A DNA stretch of 64,000 nucleotides from Methanobacteriota archaeon (GCA_023411115.1 JAEYPF010000016.1:1-64000); one strand, 5' to 3'. Positions 1 through 10,288 are shown, numbered from the stretch's first letter. The notes: a model not told the origin generated them from the letters alone. Program-made: numbers and translations.

Positions 1-365
1 ATGTAGATTACAAAAGGAAAGCTTTAAGATTAGATGTTAAAGCAGACCCATTAGAAGGCGCACCTCAAGCAAGAGGAATCGTAATTGAAAAAGTAGGTAT
101 AGAGGCAAAACAGCCTAACTCTGCTATACGAAAATGTGTAAGGGTACAACTCATCAAAAATGGAAAACAGCTAACCGCTTTTGCTCCTGGAGATGGTGCT
201 ATCGGATTTATAGATGAGCACGATGAAGTTGTAATCGAAGGAATTGGTGGCCCTTCTGGAAGGTCCATGGGTGATATTCCTGGAGTAAGATGGAAGGTTA
301 CAAAAGTAAACAACGTAGCCTTAGAAGAAATGGTAAAAGGTAAAATAGAAAAACCTGTAAGATAA
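1..365 (+). CDS. rpsL: 30S ribosomal protein uS12, 5' end missing
   Basis: This is the C-terminal part of ribosomal protein uS12, which sits at the decoding centre of the small subunit. The readable frame begins at base 3 and ends with TAA at 363-365. It shows the hallmark motif KQPNSAIRKC and the loop GGPSGRSMGDIPG, and ends in KIEKPVR as in other Methanobacteriales. The start codon and roughly the first 20 residues lie before the window. It is followed 90 bases later by uS7, the usual archaeal order. What is seen matches the family without gaps. Confidence 0.97.
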   Translation, partial: VDYKRKALRLDVKADPLEGAPQARGIVIEKVGIEAKQPNSAIRKCVRVQLIKNGKQLTAFAPGDGAIGFIDEHDEVVIEGIGGPSGRSMGDIPGVRWKVTKVNNVALEEMVKGKIEKPVR

Positions 366-455
366 TCATTTTGATTTTAGTACATAATCGTTGAATTAAC
401 GAATTATTTACTATTTACACAAAATAAATAAAACGAAAACCAGTGAGGTAATTTC

Positions 456-1016
456 ATGAGTAAAGTTTTTGATAAATGGGAATTAGAAGAGGTGAAAGTT
501 GAAGACCTGGGTCTTGTAAATTACATTTGCTTAGAAGACATATTAGTTCCACATACCTTAGGAAGACACGTCAAAAGACAGTTCGCCAAATCAAAAGTTT
601 CAATCGTTGAACGGTTAATGAATAAAATAATGAGGACACATATAAACTCAGGAAAGAAAAATAAAGCTTATAATATCGTAAAGGACTCATTAGAAGTTAT
701 AAACAAGCGTTCAAAAGAGAATCCCATACAGATATTAGTTAAAGCAGTTGAAAATACTGCCCCACGAGAAGAAATTACAAGGGTAAAATACGGTGGTATC
801 GGATATCAAGTAGCAGTAGACATCGCACCTCAGCGAAGAGTAGATTTAGCACTTGGCTTTATAACAAGAGGGGCTATGCAATCCGCATTTAAACGGAAAC
901 GATCAGCAGCAGAGTGCTTAGCTGACGAATTAATGCTTGCAGCTGAATACGATACAAGAAGTTTTGCAATTGGAAAAAAGGATGAAAAAGAGAGAATTGC
1001 AAGATCTGCACACTAA
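456..1016 (+). CDS. rpsG: 30S ribosomal protein uS7
   Basis: This 186-residue protein is uS7, a primary 16S rRNA binder that nucleates assembly of the small-subunit head. Recognisable segments are the archaeal N-terminal extension (residues 1-35), the core helices around NKIMRTHINSGKKNKAY, the beta-hairpin region with RRVDLALGF and the C-terminal helix RSFAIGKKDEKERIARSAH. The start ATG at 456 has GTGAGGTAA about 7 bases upstream. It lies between uS12 and aEF-2 in the conserved translation block and is probably co-transcribed with uS12. Length and motifs are normal. Confidence 0.97.
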   Translation: MSKVFDKWELEEVKVEDLGLVNYICLEDILVPHTLGRHVKRQFAKSKVSIVERLMNKIMRTHINSGKKNKAYNIVKDSLEVINKRSKENPIQILVKAVENTAPREEITRVKYGGIGYQVAVDIAPQRRVDLALGFITRGAMQSAFKRKRSAAECLADELMLAAEYDTRSFAIGKKDEKERIARSAH

Positions 1017-1234
1017 ACTTTAAATTTTTTAAATTAAGCTGATATTAAGGCATATCTAAATCAAAGTGAAAGTTTAATTCCTTATACCCCTCTCTAAACT
1101 GGGGCTAAAATATATAAGGTACTAATATATACAATAAAGATAGGCATATCAATCTATTATTATACTAAAACTAGTATCTAAAATGCCTTAAAATATCTGC
1201 TTTTTAACTATTTTATAATTACCAGGTGATTATA

Positions 1235-3427
1235 GTGAGTAGACGGACTAAAATGATTAATAAGATTAAAGAATTGATGTACCAACCCGAAAATATAAGA
1301 AATATCGGGATTGTTGCCCACATCGATCACGGGAAAACAACCCTTTCCGATAACTTGCTTGCAGGTGCAGGAATGATATCTGCCGAACTTGCAGGGGATC
1401 AGAGGTTCCTTGATTTTGACGAGCAAGAACAAGCAAGGGGAATCACTATCGATGCAGCAAACGTGTCAATGGTGCACAAATACAAAGAAGGCGAATACTT
1501 AATTAACCTTATAGATACACCGGGTCACGTTGACTTTGGTGGAGACGTAACACGTGCAATGAGAGCTGTAGACGGTGCAGTAGTAGTAATATGTGCTGTT
1601 GAAGGAATTATGCCTCAAACAGAAACTGTACTAAGACAGGCTCTTAAAGAAAACGTTAAACCAGTTTTATTCATTAACAAGGTTGACCGTCTCATAAACG
1701 AGTTAAAATTAGACGGTGATGAGCTTCAACAGAGATTTGTAAAAATCATCGCTTCTGCAAATAAGATCATAAGATCAATGGCTCCAAAAGAACTTAAAGA
1801 TGACTGGCTGGCCAAAGTAGAAGATGGAAGTGTGGCATTCGGTTCTGCATATCACAACTGGGCTATAAACGTCCCAATTATGCAGAAAACAAGTATCACA
1901 TTCAAAGATATTTACGAATACTGTAGAGATGAAAACCAGAAAGAATTGGCTCAAAAAGCGCCGATTACTGAAGTTTTACTTGATATGGTTATAGAACATT
2001 TACCAAGCCCTGAAATATCACAAAGATATAGGGTACCTGCAATTTGGGCTGGAGATATTGAAAGTGAAGAAGGACAGGGTATGCTCAATACAAGTCCAGA
2101 TTCCCCACTGGCTGTAATGGTTACAAACATCAGTATCGACAAGCACGCTGGTGAAATAGCAACTGGTCGTGTATACGGTGGAACAATAGAAAAAGGTACT
2201 GAAATCTACTTTGTGGGTTCACATGGTAAAGCAAGAACTCAGCAGGTCGGAGTATACTTTGGTCCAGAAAGGATCAACACTGACAAAGTTCCAGCAGGAA
2301 ACATAGTTGCAATAACCGGTGCAAGAAACGCTGTCGCAGGGGAAACAATCTCCGAGCCCGGAAGAAAAATCAAGGCATTCGAAGGATTGGAACACATCTC
2401 CGAGCCAGTTGTTACAGTTGCTGTTGAAGCTAAAAACACCAAAGACCTTCCAAAACTTATAGAAGTTTTAAGACAGGTTGGAAAAGAGGACCCAACAGTA
2501 AGGATTGAAATTAACGAAGAAACTGGTGAGCACCTCATAGCAGGTATGGGCGAACTCCACCTTGAAATTATCACTTACAGGATCAATGAGAAAGGTGTGG
2601 AAATCGAAACATCACCACCAATCGTTGTATACAGGGAAACCATTGCCGGTAAAGCCGGACCAGTTGAAGGTAAATCGCCTAACAAACACAACAGATTCTA
2701 CATTGAAATCGAACCACTGGAAGACACAATGTTCCAGGCTCTACAGAACAAAGAACTCAAAGAAGGCAGAGTAAAAGGAAAAGAAGAAGCACAGAAATTC
2801 ATGGAATACGGCCTTGAAAAAGACGAAGCAAGAAGAGTTTGGGATGTATACGAGCGCAGTTTATTCATAAACATGACCCGTGGTATACAGCACCTTGACG
2901 AAATTAAAGAACTTCTCCTCGAAGGTTTCGAAAGTGCACTTGACGATGGTCCAATCGCCAGAGAAAGAGTTATGGGTATAAAAATAAAGCTAATGGATGC
3001 AAAGATTCACGAAGATGCAGTGCACAGAGGTCCAGCACAGGTTTTACCTGCTATAAGAAAAGCTGTATATGGATCCATCATGATGGCTCAGCCAACATTA
3101 CTCGAACCTATACAGAAAGTATTCATAAATACTCCTCAGGATTACATGGGTTCAGCAACCAGGGAAGTACAAAACAGAAGAGGTCAAATCGCCGACATGC
3201 AGCAAGAAGGTGACATGATGACCCTTGAATCAAAAGTACCTGTTGCAGAAATGTTTGGGTTTGCGGGAGACATAAGGTCTGCCACAGAAGGTAGATGTTT
3301 ATGGTCAACAGAAAACGCAGGTTTCGAAAGATTACCTGGCGAACTTCAAAAACAGATTATAAGGCAAATAAGAGATAGGAAGGGACTTAGTCCTGAACCT
3401 TACGGACCTGACCATTACATAGGTTAA
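1235..3427 (+). CDS. fusA: Elongation factor 2 (aEF-2), translocation GTPase
   Basis: This is the archaeal translocase EF-2, which moves tRNAs and mRNA after peptide-bond formation. The GTPase motifs are present: AHIDHGKT (P-loop), DTPGH and NKVD. The C-terminal part has VHRGPAQ, whose histidine is the diphthamide target, and the protein ends GPDHYIG. I place the start at GTG 1235 (730 residues, beginning SRRTKM as in relatives) because AGGTGA at 1224-1229 is correctly spaced. An in-frame GTG at 1226 would overlap that ribosome site. About 210 bases separate it from uS7, with a TATA-like ATATATAAG near 1110, so it may have its own promoter. Confidence 0.97.
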   Translation: MSRRTKMINKIKELMYQPENIRNIGIVAHIDHGKTTLSDNLLAGAGMISAELAGDQRFLDFDEQEQARGITIDAANVSMVHKYKEGEYLINLIDTPGHVDFGGDVTRAMRAVDGAVVVICAVEGIMPQTETVLRQALKENVKPVLFINKVDRLINELKLDGDELQQRFVKIIASANKIIRSMAPKELKDDWLAKVEDGSVAFGSAYHNWAINVPIMQKTSITFKDIYEYCRDENQKELAQKAPITEVLLDMVIEHLPSPEISQRYRVPAIWAGDIESEEGQGMLNTSPDSPLAVMVTNISIDKHAGEIATGRVYGGTIEKGTEIYFVGSHGKARTQQVGVYFGPERINTDKVPAGNIVAITGARNAVAGETISEPGRKIKAFEGLEHISEPVVTVAVEAKNTKDLPKLIEVLRQVGKEDPTVRIEINEETGEHLIAGMGELHLEIITYRINEKGVEIETSPPIVVYRETIAGKAGPVEGKSPNKHNRFYIEIEPLEDTMFQALQNKELKEGRVKGKEEAQKFMEYGLEKDEARRVWDVYERSLFINMTRGIQHLDEIKELLLEGFESALDDGPIARERVMGIKIKLMDAKIHEDAVHRGPAQVLPAIRKAVYGSIMMAQPTLLEPIQKVFINTPQDYMGSATREVQNRRGQIADMQQEGDMMTLESKVPVAEMFGFAGDIRSATEGRCLWSTENAGFERLPGELQKQIIRQIRDRKGLSPEPYGPDHYIG

Positions 3428-3603
3428 TGGGAAAAATTCCTTCTCTTTTTAGTTATAAAACATGTGGGAAAAGTTAATAATCCCACTTTATAACACAACA
3501 CTTAAAAGTTAAGTTATCTAATAGGTAGAGTATACCGATAACTTAATAAACACAAGTTACAAACTGTAAACTGTTACACTAATCAGTAATATGATTTAAA
3601 ATG

Positions 3604-3779
3604 GAGGTTATAGGAAATCCTCAAAAAAATTCTATGAATTTTTTTGGGAGTTAGAAAATGTTTCACATTTTCTAAAATGCATAAGCATTTCCTTAACCCC
3701 AAAAATCGAAAATTTTTGGAGGTTGAAGAAAAATCCTTTAGATTTTTCTGAACCCCCAATTATGAAATAATTGGAGGTT
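3604..3779 (+). repeat. Six tandem AT-rich hairpins in the aEF-1alpha leader
   Basis: Six hairpins follow one another. Stems pair 3622-3632 with 3636-3646 (11 bp), 3651-3661 with 3665-3675 (11 bp), 3675-3680 with 3685-3690 (6 bp), 3699-3706 with 3712-3719 (8 bp), 3727-3735 with 3741-3749 (9 bp) and 3756-3763 with 3767-3774 (8 bp, extended by AACC/GGTT). The 3' arm of the last stem contains GGAGG (3773-3777), the Shine-Dalgarno of the next gene. Related chains occur near 10.5, 17.4, 36.3, 53.1 and 61.8 kb. Pairing is read directly from the sequence; function is unknown. Confidence 0.85.
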
Positions 3780-3785
3780 ATTTAA

Positions 3786-5027
3786 ATGGCAAAAGGAAAA
3801 GAACATATAAACTTAGCGTTTATTGGACACGTAGACCACGGTAAATCTACACTTGTCGGACACGTATTGCTTCAATCTGGAGCTATTGCAGAACAGCAGC
3901 TTTCAGACGGTGAAAACAAGTTTAGATTTGTCATGGACAAATTGACAGAAGAAAGAGAAAGAGGGGTGACAATCGACCTTGCTCACGCAAAATTCGAAAC
4001 CCCAAAATACGAGTTCACAATTGTGGACTGTCCTGGTCACAGGGACTTCGTTAAAAACATGATTACAGGAGCATCACAGGCTGACGCTGCTGTATTAGTC
4101 GTTGCTATTGACGACGGTATTATGCCACAAACCAAGGAACATGCTTTCCTTGCAAGAACACTCGGTATTAACCAGTTAATTATTGGTATAAACAAAATGG
4201 ACCTTGTAAACTACGACGAAGCAAAATTCAACGCACTTAAAGATGAAGTAGGTGCATTAATTAAAACAGTAGCTTACGACCCATCCAAAATACATTTCAT
4301 ACCACTCTCCGCATTTGAAGGAGACAACATTACAGAACCAAGCCCAAACACACCATGGTACAAAGGTCCTTCACTCGTAAAAGCACTTGACGAGTTCACA
4401 GCACCTGAAAAACCAACAAACTTACCATTAAGGGTACCTATTCAAGATGTTTACTCAATTACTGGTGTTGGAACAGTACCTGTTGGAAGAATAGAAACAG
4501 GTATTATGAAAAAAGCTGACAATGTCATATTTGAACCTGCAGGAGTATCCGGGGAAGTTAAATCCATCGAGATGCACCACGAAATGCTCGACTCAGCAGA
4601 ACCTGGTGACAACGTAGGATTCAACGTAAGAGGTGTCGGTAAAAACGATATCAGAAGAGGAGATGTCGCAGGACACACCACTAACGCACCAACCGTTGCA
4701 AAAGAATTTACAGCTCAAATTGTAGTTCTACAGCACCCTGGTGTTATCACCATCGGTTACACACCTGTATTCCACTGTCACACAGCTCAGGTAGCATGTA
4801 CATTCCTGGAATTACAGAAAAAACTTGACCCAGCAACTGGTCAGGTTAAAGAAGAAAACCCAGACTTCCTCAAAACAGGGGACGCTGCGTTTGTCAAAGT
4901 TAAACCAACCAAACCAATGGTTATTGAAAACGTTAAAGAAATTCCACACATGGGAAGATTCGCTATCAGAGATATGGGTCAAACCGTGGCTGCTGGAATG
5001 TGTATCGACATAGAAAAAGCAAAATAG
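3786..5027 (+). CDS. tuf: Elongation factor 1-alpha (aEF-1A)
   Basis: This 413-residue GTPase delivers aminoacyl-tRNA to the ribosome. The G-domain motifs are GHVDHGKST (near residue 10), DCPGHRDF and NKMD, followed by the two beta-barrel domains, including GVGTVPVGR and the tRNA-contacting HPGVITIGYTPVFHCH segment. Length is normal. The start ATG has GGAGG 8 bases upstream, and that sequence lies in the 3' arm of a stable hairpin that ends a chain of six, so initiation could be structure-controlled. uS10 follows after 42 bases and is probably in the same transcript. Confidence 0.98.
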   Translation: MAKGKEHINLAFIGHVDHGKSTLVGHVLLQSGAIAEQQLSDGENKFRFVMDKLTEERERGVTIDLAHAKFETPKYEFTIVDCPGHRDFVKNMITGASQADAAVLVVAIDDGIMPQTKEHAFLARTLGINQLIIGINKMDLVNYDEAKFNALKDEVGALIKTVAYDPSKIHFIPLSAFEGDNITEPSPNTPWYKGPSLVKALDEFTAPEKPTNLPLRVPIQDVYSITGVGTVPVGRIETGIMKKADNVIFEPAGVSGEVKSIEMHHEMLDSAEPGDNVGFNVRGVGKNDIRRGDVAGHTTNAPTVAKEFTAQIVVLQHPGVITIGYTPVFHCHTAQVACTFLELQKKLDPATGQVKEENPDFLKTGDAAFVKVKPTKPMVIENVKEIPHMGRFAIRDMGQTVAAGMCIDIEKAK

Positions 5028-5069
5028 GATAACTCCTATTTTACCTTCTTATTTATTGGAGGAAAACAA

Positions 5070-5378
5070 ATGCATAAAGCAAGGATCAAACTCACAGGAA
5101 CAGACCCAGAAAAGTTACAATTTGTCTGCGACCAGTTAAGAAGAATCGCAGAACGAACAGGCGTTGACATGTCAGGCCCAATCCCACTTCCAACTAAAAA
5201 ACTGGTAGTACCAACCAGGAAATCTCCAGATGGAGAAGGCAAAGCCACATGGGAAAAATGGGAACTGAGAATTCACAAAAGACTTGTTGGAATCGAAGCC
5301 GACGAAAGGGCAATGAGACAGGTCATGAAAGTAAACGTTCCTGATAACGTAAGTATTGAAATAGAACTCAAAAGCTAA
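5070..5378 (+). CDS. rpsJ: 30S ribosomal protein uS10
   Basis: This 102-residue protein is archaeal uS10. Diagnostic segments are the beginning HKARIKLTGTDPEKL, the loop GPIPLPTKKLVVPTRKSPDGEG and the C-terminal strand NVSIEIELKS. The start ATG is preceded by GGAGGAAAACAA, a strong ribosome site. The gene closes the translation block, directly downstream of aEF-1A as in most Methanobacteriales. No oddities were seen. Confidence 0.97.
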   Translation: MHKARIKLTGTDPEKLQFVCDQLRRIAERTGVDMSGPIPLPTKKLVVPTRKSPDGEGKATWEKWELRIHKRLVGIEADERAMRQVMKVNVPDNVSIEIELKS

Positions 5379-5458
5379 TTCCTTTTTAATAGCTTCAAAT
5401 CACTTTTATTAGCTTAAATCAAATTTAAGCTTATAATCCCTTTATTTACAGGGATAAC

Positions 5459-5466
5459 TATAAATA
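5459..5466 (+). promoter_or_regulatory. TATA box of the tRNA-Ser gene
   Basis: TATAAATA is centred about 31 bases before the first base of the tRNA, the normal position of an archaeal TATA element. It suggests the tRNA is transcribed on its own rather than by read-through from uS10. Confidence 0.6.
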
Positions 5467-5493
5467 CAATTAAAACAAATAAAAAATCCTCAT

Positions 5494-5579
<86 letters not shown>

Positions 5580-5677
5580 CAATTCTAATTTTAAATTAAC
5601 TACTTTTTTCACAAAAACTAAAACCATGATCTCAAAATAATTAAAATCCCCTTGTAGAGGATTTCAAATAAATTAAA

Positions 5678-5896
5678 CTACACTCCAGTGAAATAAGCAC
5701 GATATATCAAAAGTGCAGGGATCAGGAGAAATATTAAAAGGAATAATACACCTACAATCAAAAGTACAATTAACAGTGCCCTTGATGATTTTTTTGGTTT
5801 TTCTTTAACTGGATTCACTTTCATACCACAGTTAGGACAAAAATTGCCCTCTACAATTTCTTCTCCACAACTTTGACATTTCACACAATCACCCAA
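5678..5896 (-). CDS. Zinc-ribbon single-pass membrane protein
   Basis: This 72-residue protein has an N-terminal zinc ribbon with two CxxC pairs (CQSC and CPNC, residues 7-22), a lysine-rich linker and one long hydrophobic helix (about residues 42-68). It belongs to the large group of zinc-ribbon-domain small membrane proteins common in methanogens; no specific function is known. The ribbon probably faces the cytoplasm because the lysines precede the helix. It stands alone between the tRNA and the histidine kinase. Confidence 0.8.
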   Translation of the reverse strand: MGDCVKCQSCGEEIVEGNFCPNCGMKVNPVKEKPKKSSRALLIVLLIVGVLFLLIFLLIPALLIYRAYFTGV

Positions 5897-5980
5897 TTCA
5901 ACATTTATTATGGGGAGATATGAATTTCAAGTATTTATTATTATCTAAATTTATAATAAATTCCAAAAAATAATATAAAA

Positions 5981-8272
5981 CTAAATTTTAAATGGGATTG
6001 TAAAGTAAAAAGTCGAACCGACCCCATATTTTGATTCAACTCTCATTTGCCCCCCATGGCGTTCAATAATTCTTTTTACAAGAGATAACCCAATACCAGT
6101 TCCCTGATATTCAGTCCTTGTATGCAGCCTTTGGAATATGGTAAATATTCGATCAAAATACTGTTCTTCAATCCCAATTCCATTATCAGATACACTGAAA
6201 ATGTATTCACCTGCTTTTTCATCTTTGTTGGCAGAAATATGTACCCTTGGAGGTTCATCTGGTTTCCTAAATTTGATTGCATTTACAATTAAATTCTGGA
6301 AAACCCTTAGAAGCTGACCAGAATCAGCAGTTACCGTCGGAAGTTTATCATGAGTAATTACGGCATTATTTTCATCTATAATTGCTTTTAAACTGTTCAT
6401 TACTTCCTGAAGAGTATCTTCGATACTAACTTCCTCAAATTCTTTCCCTTTTGTCATAATTCGGGAATAATCCAGTAAATCATGAATCATCTGCTGCATT
6501 CTCTGTGCTGCTTCCACAACATATTCTATAAATTCATCAGCATCACTATCAAGTTTACCACCATATCGCCTCTCCAGCAACTGTGTAAAACTTGAAATTG
6601 TCCTTAGTGGTTCCTGCAAATCATGGGAGGCAACATAGGCAAAGCTCTGGAGTTCGTCATTGGAACGTTTTAACTCGCCTATTGTTACTTCTAATTTCTT
6701 TTCAGCTTCTTTCCTTTCAGTAATATCGATACTTATAGAAAGTGCTGTTTCAATTTCGCCTTTATCATTATATTCAGGAATTATAACTATTTTAAAGAAT
6801 TTTAGTCCAATTACAGTAGGGAATTCAAATTCTATATTTTGTATCTTACCTGTTTTGAGTACTTCCGAGTATTTTTCTCTCCATATTGATTTATATTCTT
6901 CTGAAGTCTCTATTTCTTCAAGATTTTTTCCAATGAAGAATTCAGGTGATTGACTTGTAAACTTCTTTATGGTAGGATTTACATAAAGATAATTTAGTTC
7001 CCTGTTAATTCTAATAATAAGATTAGGAGAATTTTCTGCTAGTGATCTAAAATTTGCTTCACTTTCTCGAAGTTTTCTAACTAACTGGTTAATCCGTTCT
7101 TCTGCTTCTTTACGTTTGCTGATATCACGAACAATTTCAAGAGCAGCTTTTATTCCGCCGTAATTCATAAAATGAACGTTAACATCTACAGGTATTCTTC
7201 GCATATCTTTAGTAACATGAATAGTTTCAAATCTAGCATGTCCCTCTTTCAAAAGTTTTTCTACATGTTCATGTGTTTCCGGTCCTTCATCTATATCAAA
7301 TGGACCCATATTCAACATTTCTTCCCTACTATAACCCAGTCTCTCAATTCCCGCATTATTTATTTCAATATAATGTGCAGATTTAATATCTCCTTCAACA
7401 CGGATTAGGCTAATCATATCAGTTGCATTATCGAAAATTCCCCTGAATTTTTTCTCACTTTTTTTTAAGTCGTCATAAGCTTCTTCAAGCTCAGAAGTGC
7501 GTTTTTTGACCATTTTCTCTAAATTATCATATGCTTTTTTTAGCGCATCTTCCGCTTTTTTACGTTCTGTAATATCAGTAAAGAATGTTATAAAACGCAT
7601 TTTTTGAGGTGAAAACACAGCAATATCATAATATTTAGCTAATGAAGGGACATAATATTCAAAATGTTTGAATCCCCCCTTTAAAGCCACATCCCCATAT
7701 GATTTAATTAATTCATTAACTTCTTCAGAGGGAAAGATTTCTTTAACTCGTTTATATATAATTTTTTCTCTTTTAAGTCCCGTAAAATCCTCAAATGTGG
7801 CATTAACTTCTAAAAACCTGTAATCAATTGGGTTTCCATTATCATCAGTTATAATTTCATGCAATGCAAATCCATTAAGAGGATTATTAAAAAACTGCCT
7901 GTAAATTTCTTTACTTTCTTTCAAGGCATCTTCGGTCTTTTTACGCTTACTAATATCAAGGGAAAGTATAAAAATACCTTCAGGTACTGGTTCTATCCTT
8001 GATTCAAAATATGTCCTGTTCCCACCTGGAAATGTAAATTCACTTTCCATTGAAAGTGAAACTCTCTCATTCATGGATCTTTGAAGGTTAGAAAACATTT
8101 TTGTTTCTTCAATGCCAGGATACACTTCCATTACAGTTTTTCCTAACAAGTTCTCCCTACTAACATGACATTGCTTAGATGCAGCATCATTAACGTACAG
8201 ATACCGCCAATCATGACTAATTATTTGACAGCCTTCAAGCATATTATCAAAAATAGAATAATCTTTCCCCAT
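5981..8272 (-). CDS. Multi-PAS sensor histidine kinase
   Basis: This 763-residue soluble signalling protein has four PAS-type segments (about residues 5-110, 125-235, 272-390 and 405-525), a coiled coil near 235-270, a phosphoacceptor region with SHDLQEP (histidine near residue 548) and a HATPase domain with NAIKF (N box), DNGIGI (G1) and GTGIGLSL (G2). No membrane helix is seen, so it probably senses a cytoplasmic cue such as redox state or a small ligand. It should autophosphorylate on the histidine. No response regulator is encoded nearby, which is usual for these archaeal kinases. ATG at 8272 is the likely start. Confidence 0.92.
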   Translation of the reverse strand: MGKDYSIFDNMLEGCQIISHDWRYLYVNDAASKQCHVSRENLLGKTVMEVYPGIEETKMFSNLQRSMNERVSLSMESEFTFPGGNRTYFESRIEPVPEGIFILSLDISKRKKTEDALKESKEIYRQFFNNPLNGFALHEIITDDNGNPIDYRFLEVNATFEDFTGLKREKIIYKRVKEIFPSEEVNELIKSYGDVALKGGFKHFEYYVPSLAKYYDIAVFSPQKMRFITFFTDITERKKAEDALKKAYDNLEKMVKKRTSELEEAYDDLKKSEKKFRGIFDNATDMISLIRVEGDIKSAHYIEINNAGIERLGYSREEMLNMGPFDIDEGPETHEHVEKLLKEGHARFETIHVTKDMRRIPVDVNVHFMNYGGIKAALEIVRDISKRKEAEERINQLVRKLRESEANFRSLAENSPNLIIRINRELNYLYVNPTIKKFTSQSPEFFIGKNLEEIETSEEYKSIWREKYSEVLKTGKIQNIEFEFPTVIGLKFFKIVIIPEYNDKGEIETALSISIDITERKEAEKKLEVTIGELKRSNDELQSFAYVASHDLQEPLRTISSFTQLLERRYGGKLDSDADEFIEYVVEAAQRMQQMIHDLLDYSRIMTKGKEFEEVSIEDTLQEVMNSLKAIIDENNAVITHDKLPTVTADSGQLLRVFQNLIVNAIKFRKPDEPPRVHISANKDEKAGEYIFSVSDNGIGIEEQYFDRIFTIFQRLHTRTEYQGTGIGLSLVKRIIERHGGQMRVESKYGVGSTFYFTIPFKI

Positions 8273-8554
8273 ATCTAACGGCCCTCTACCTATTTATCAT
8301 GTTTTTTAGTTTTGATTTATTCGTTTCTTTATTTTAGTATGAATTTTATTGTTTATTTTTTTTATTATGGCTTTTAATCAGGAGTATTTTGATATAAATC
8401 CAAAAGATATAACCAAGTTAGCTTACATTTTAAAAAATAAATTCAAAAAAACTCCTTATATTGACTTAATGGATTATAATAACAATAAAAAAATAAAATT
8501 ATAACATCTGTAAATTACTTTCTAACTGTATGAAGAACCGACAATTTATTTCAG

Positions 8555-8995
8555 TCACTTTTTTCCTTTTAACCTGTCACGTTCTGCAGATGCCTGATTT
8601 ATAAATTCTGCAATCTCAGATAAATTTCCATAAACTTCTTCTAGAACAGTTTCTTTACCTGATATACTAGGCGATTTATATTCTATTTTACCTTCACCTG
8701 AGAAATCATCCTCAGAGATCAGAATACCAAATTGACGCCCTATTTCAGGCTCAATCACATCATCAAGGGGATTAGCAAGCCTTTCTTTCACATCAATGCC
8801 CAGTTTGGCCTGGTATTCCTCAAGTTCGGCTTCAACAAAACCTATAACGATAATTTCACGTGGGTCATGTGCGTTGATCATGGTATACAGTTTACTGGAA
8901 GTCCCAAAACCAACTGTATGGTACCACGCCTTTCTGAAATCTTCATAGGTTTTGCCTTCTTTAAGTCTTCTTGTTACAATAGATACAGTTATCAT
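8555..8995 (-). CDS. Conserved hypothetical protein, possible alpha/beta-barrel fold
   Basis: This 146-residue soluble protein begins MITVSIVTRRLKEGKTYEDF and has mixed alpha/beta character, with a polar C-terminal helix (ASAERDRLKGKK). The first half, with ITVSIV, a KTYEDFRKAWYH helix and EIIVIGFVE, resembles the ferredoxin-like strand order of dimeric alpha-beta barrel proteins; this is inference from pattern only. I use ATG 8995 rather than the in-frame ATG at 9001 because GGGATG lies just before it. It is followed by the kinase gene on the same strand after 282 bases in which I see nothing. Confidence 0.65.
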   Translation of the reverse strand: MITVSIVTRRLKEGKTYEDFRKAWYHTVGFGTSSKLYTMINAHDPREIIVIGFVEAELEEYQAKLGIDVKERLANPLDDVIEPEIGRQFGILISEDDFSGEGKIEYKSPSISGKETVLEEVYGNLSEIAEFINQASAERDRLKGKK

Positions 8996-9016
8996 ATTCA
9001 TCCCTTTTTAGATAAA

Positions 9017-10288
9017 TTACCGGATAATGTTACTTAATATACCATTTAACCTATCTTTAGCTGTTTTTGCAGGCTGGCAATTAGGATTTAGCTCAAGAAC
9101 TTTATCATAACATTTTAATGCCATATCGTGTTGCCGGAGTTTCTCATGAGCTTTAGCTTTATGGTAATATTTTTCTTCATCCCAAGGTTCTATTTCTATT
9201 GCTTTCTGATAAAATTTCAAGGCTTCTTCTGGATTTCCCATCATAGTTAAAATGTATCCTTTACTATCCAGTGCATGTACACTTTCTGAATATAATCCAA
9301 TGGATTCATTAACACATTTTAAAGCTTCTTCGTATTGTCCGATTTTTGCAAGTGTATAGCCTTTATTATTTAATGCCGCGCTATTTTCTGGATTTAATTC
9401 TAAAGCCTCGCTAAAGTTTTCCAATGCTTCACTGTACTGATAAAGTTTTCCATGGATAATTCCCTTTTTAGTCAATAATTCAGCTAATTCAATGTCCCAT
9501 AAGTTTTTGGGACGCCTTATTTTTTTAAATATTGATCCATGTTTTAATAGTTTTTCATTAATTATTTTCAGTGAATCTTCGTAGTATTTAATAGATTCCT
9601 GCCTATAGCTCGTTTTAGAAAGTAGAACTGCTTTATTATAGAGAGCATCTTCATTTTTAGAGTCTTTTTTAAATACTGCCTCAATTAATTCTCCTGCTTC
9701 ATCATATCTTTTAAGCTGCAAAAGAGCATTGGCCTTTAAATTCAACGTAGCCATTTCTCTTGTTTTATTTGATTTTTTTTCAATAAGTTGATCCAGTAAT
9801 TCTAATTGTTCATTCTGTTTATTCAGCATATTCAGGGCATATGCCTTTGAATACATTGCACCGTAATCTTCAGGCCATGATTTCAATATTTTATCAGAGG
9901 TATCTATGGATTCTTGATATCTGCTCCTACTAACAAGAAATATAGTTTTCATTATCATTGATAATTTTTCCATTTCGTAAGTAACTGCCACAACAAGTAC
10001 TAATGCCCCTAATATCGGAAACATGAATAAAACAGGATTAGTTAGCCCGTATCTTGGATCAGATATATAAAGATACGCCAGTGCCGCCAGTAAAATTGCA
10101 ATAGAAATACCCAAATAAAGCTTCCGATTAAAATTGTAAAATATATTGAATATAGAACTTATAATCATAACCAGAAATAGAAGTATAATGAACAATGGAA
10201 GCTGATTCACAAAAATAGAAAGAACCATGAACAAAAGCAGGCCAAAAATGATTAAAATGTTGAATGATCTAGATCTAATAATTAACAC
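9017..10288 (-). CDS. TPR-repeat membrane protein
   Basis: This 423-residue protein has four hydrophobic segments in the first 120 residues, then a soluble region of tetratricopeptide repeats. Clear TPR units are ALENFSEALELNPENSAALN, ALKCVNESIGLYSESVHALD, ALKFYQKAIEIEPWDEEKYY and ALKCYDKVLELNPNCQPAKT near the C-terminus, with weaker units from residue 135. TPRs bind protein partners; no catalytic motif is present. The frame opens at GTG 10288 with AGGGG immediately before it, so the exact start is uncertain. A smaller protein of the same design is encoded at 32954-33607. Confidence 0.82.
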   Translation of the reverse strand: MLIIRSRSFNILIIFGLLLFMVLSIFVNQLPLFIILLFLVMIISSIFNIFYNFNRKLYLGISIAILLAALAYLYISDPRYGLTNPVLFMFPILGALVLVVAVTYEMEKLSMIMKTIFLVSRSRYQESIDTSDKILKSWPEDYGAMYSKAYALNMLNKQNEQLELLDQLIEKKSNKTREMATLNLKANALLQLKRYDEAGELIEAVFKKDSKNEDALYNKAVLLSKTSYRQESIKYYEDSLKIINEKLLKHGSIFKKIRRPKNLWDIELAELLTKKGIIHGKLYQYSEALENFSEALELNPENSAALNNKGYTLAKIGQYEEALKCVNESIGLYSESVHALDSKGYILTMMGNPEEALKFYQKAIEIEPWDEEKYYHKAKAHEKLRQHDMALKCYDKVLELNPNCQPAKTAKDRLNGILSNIIR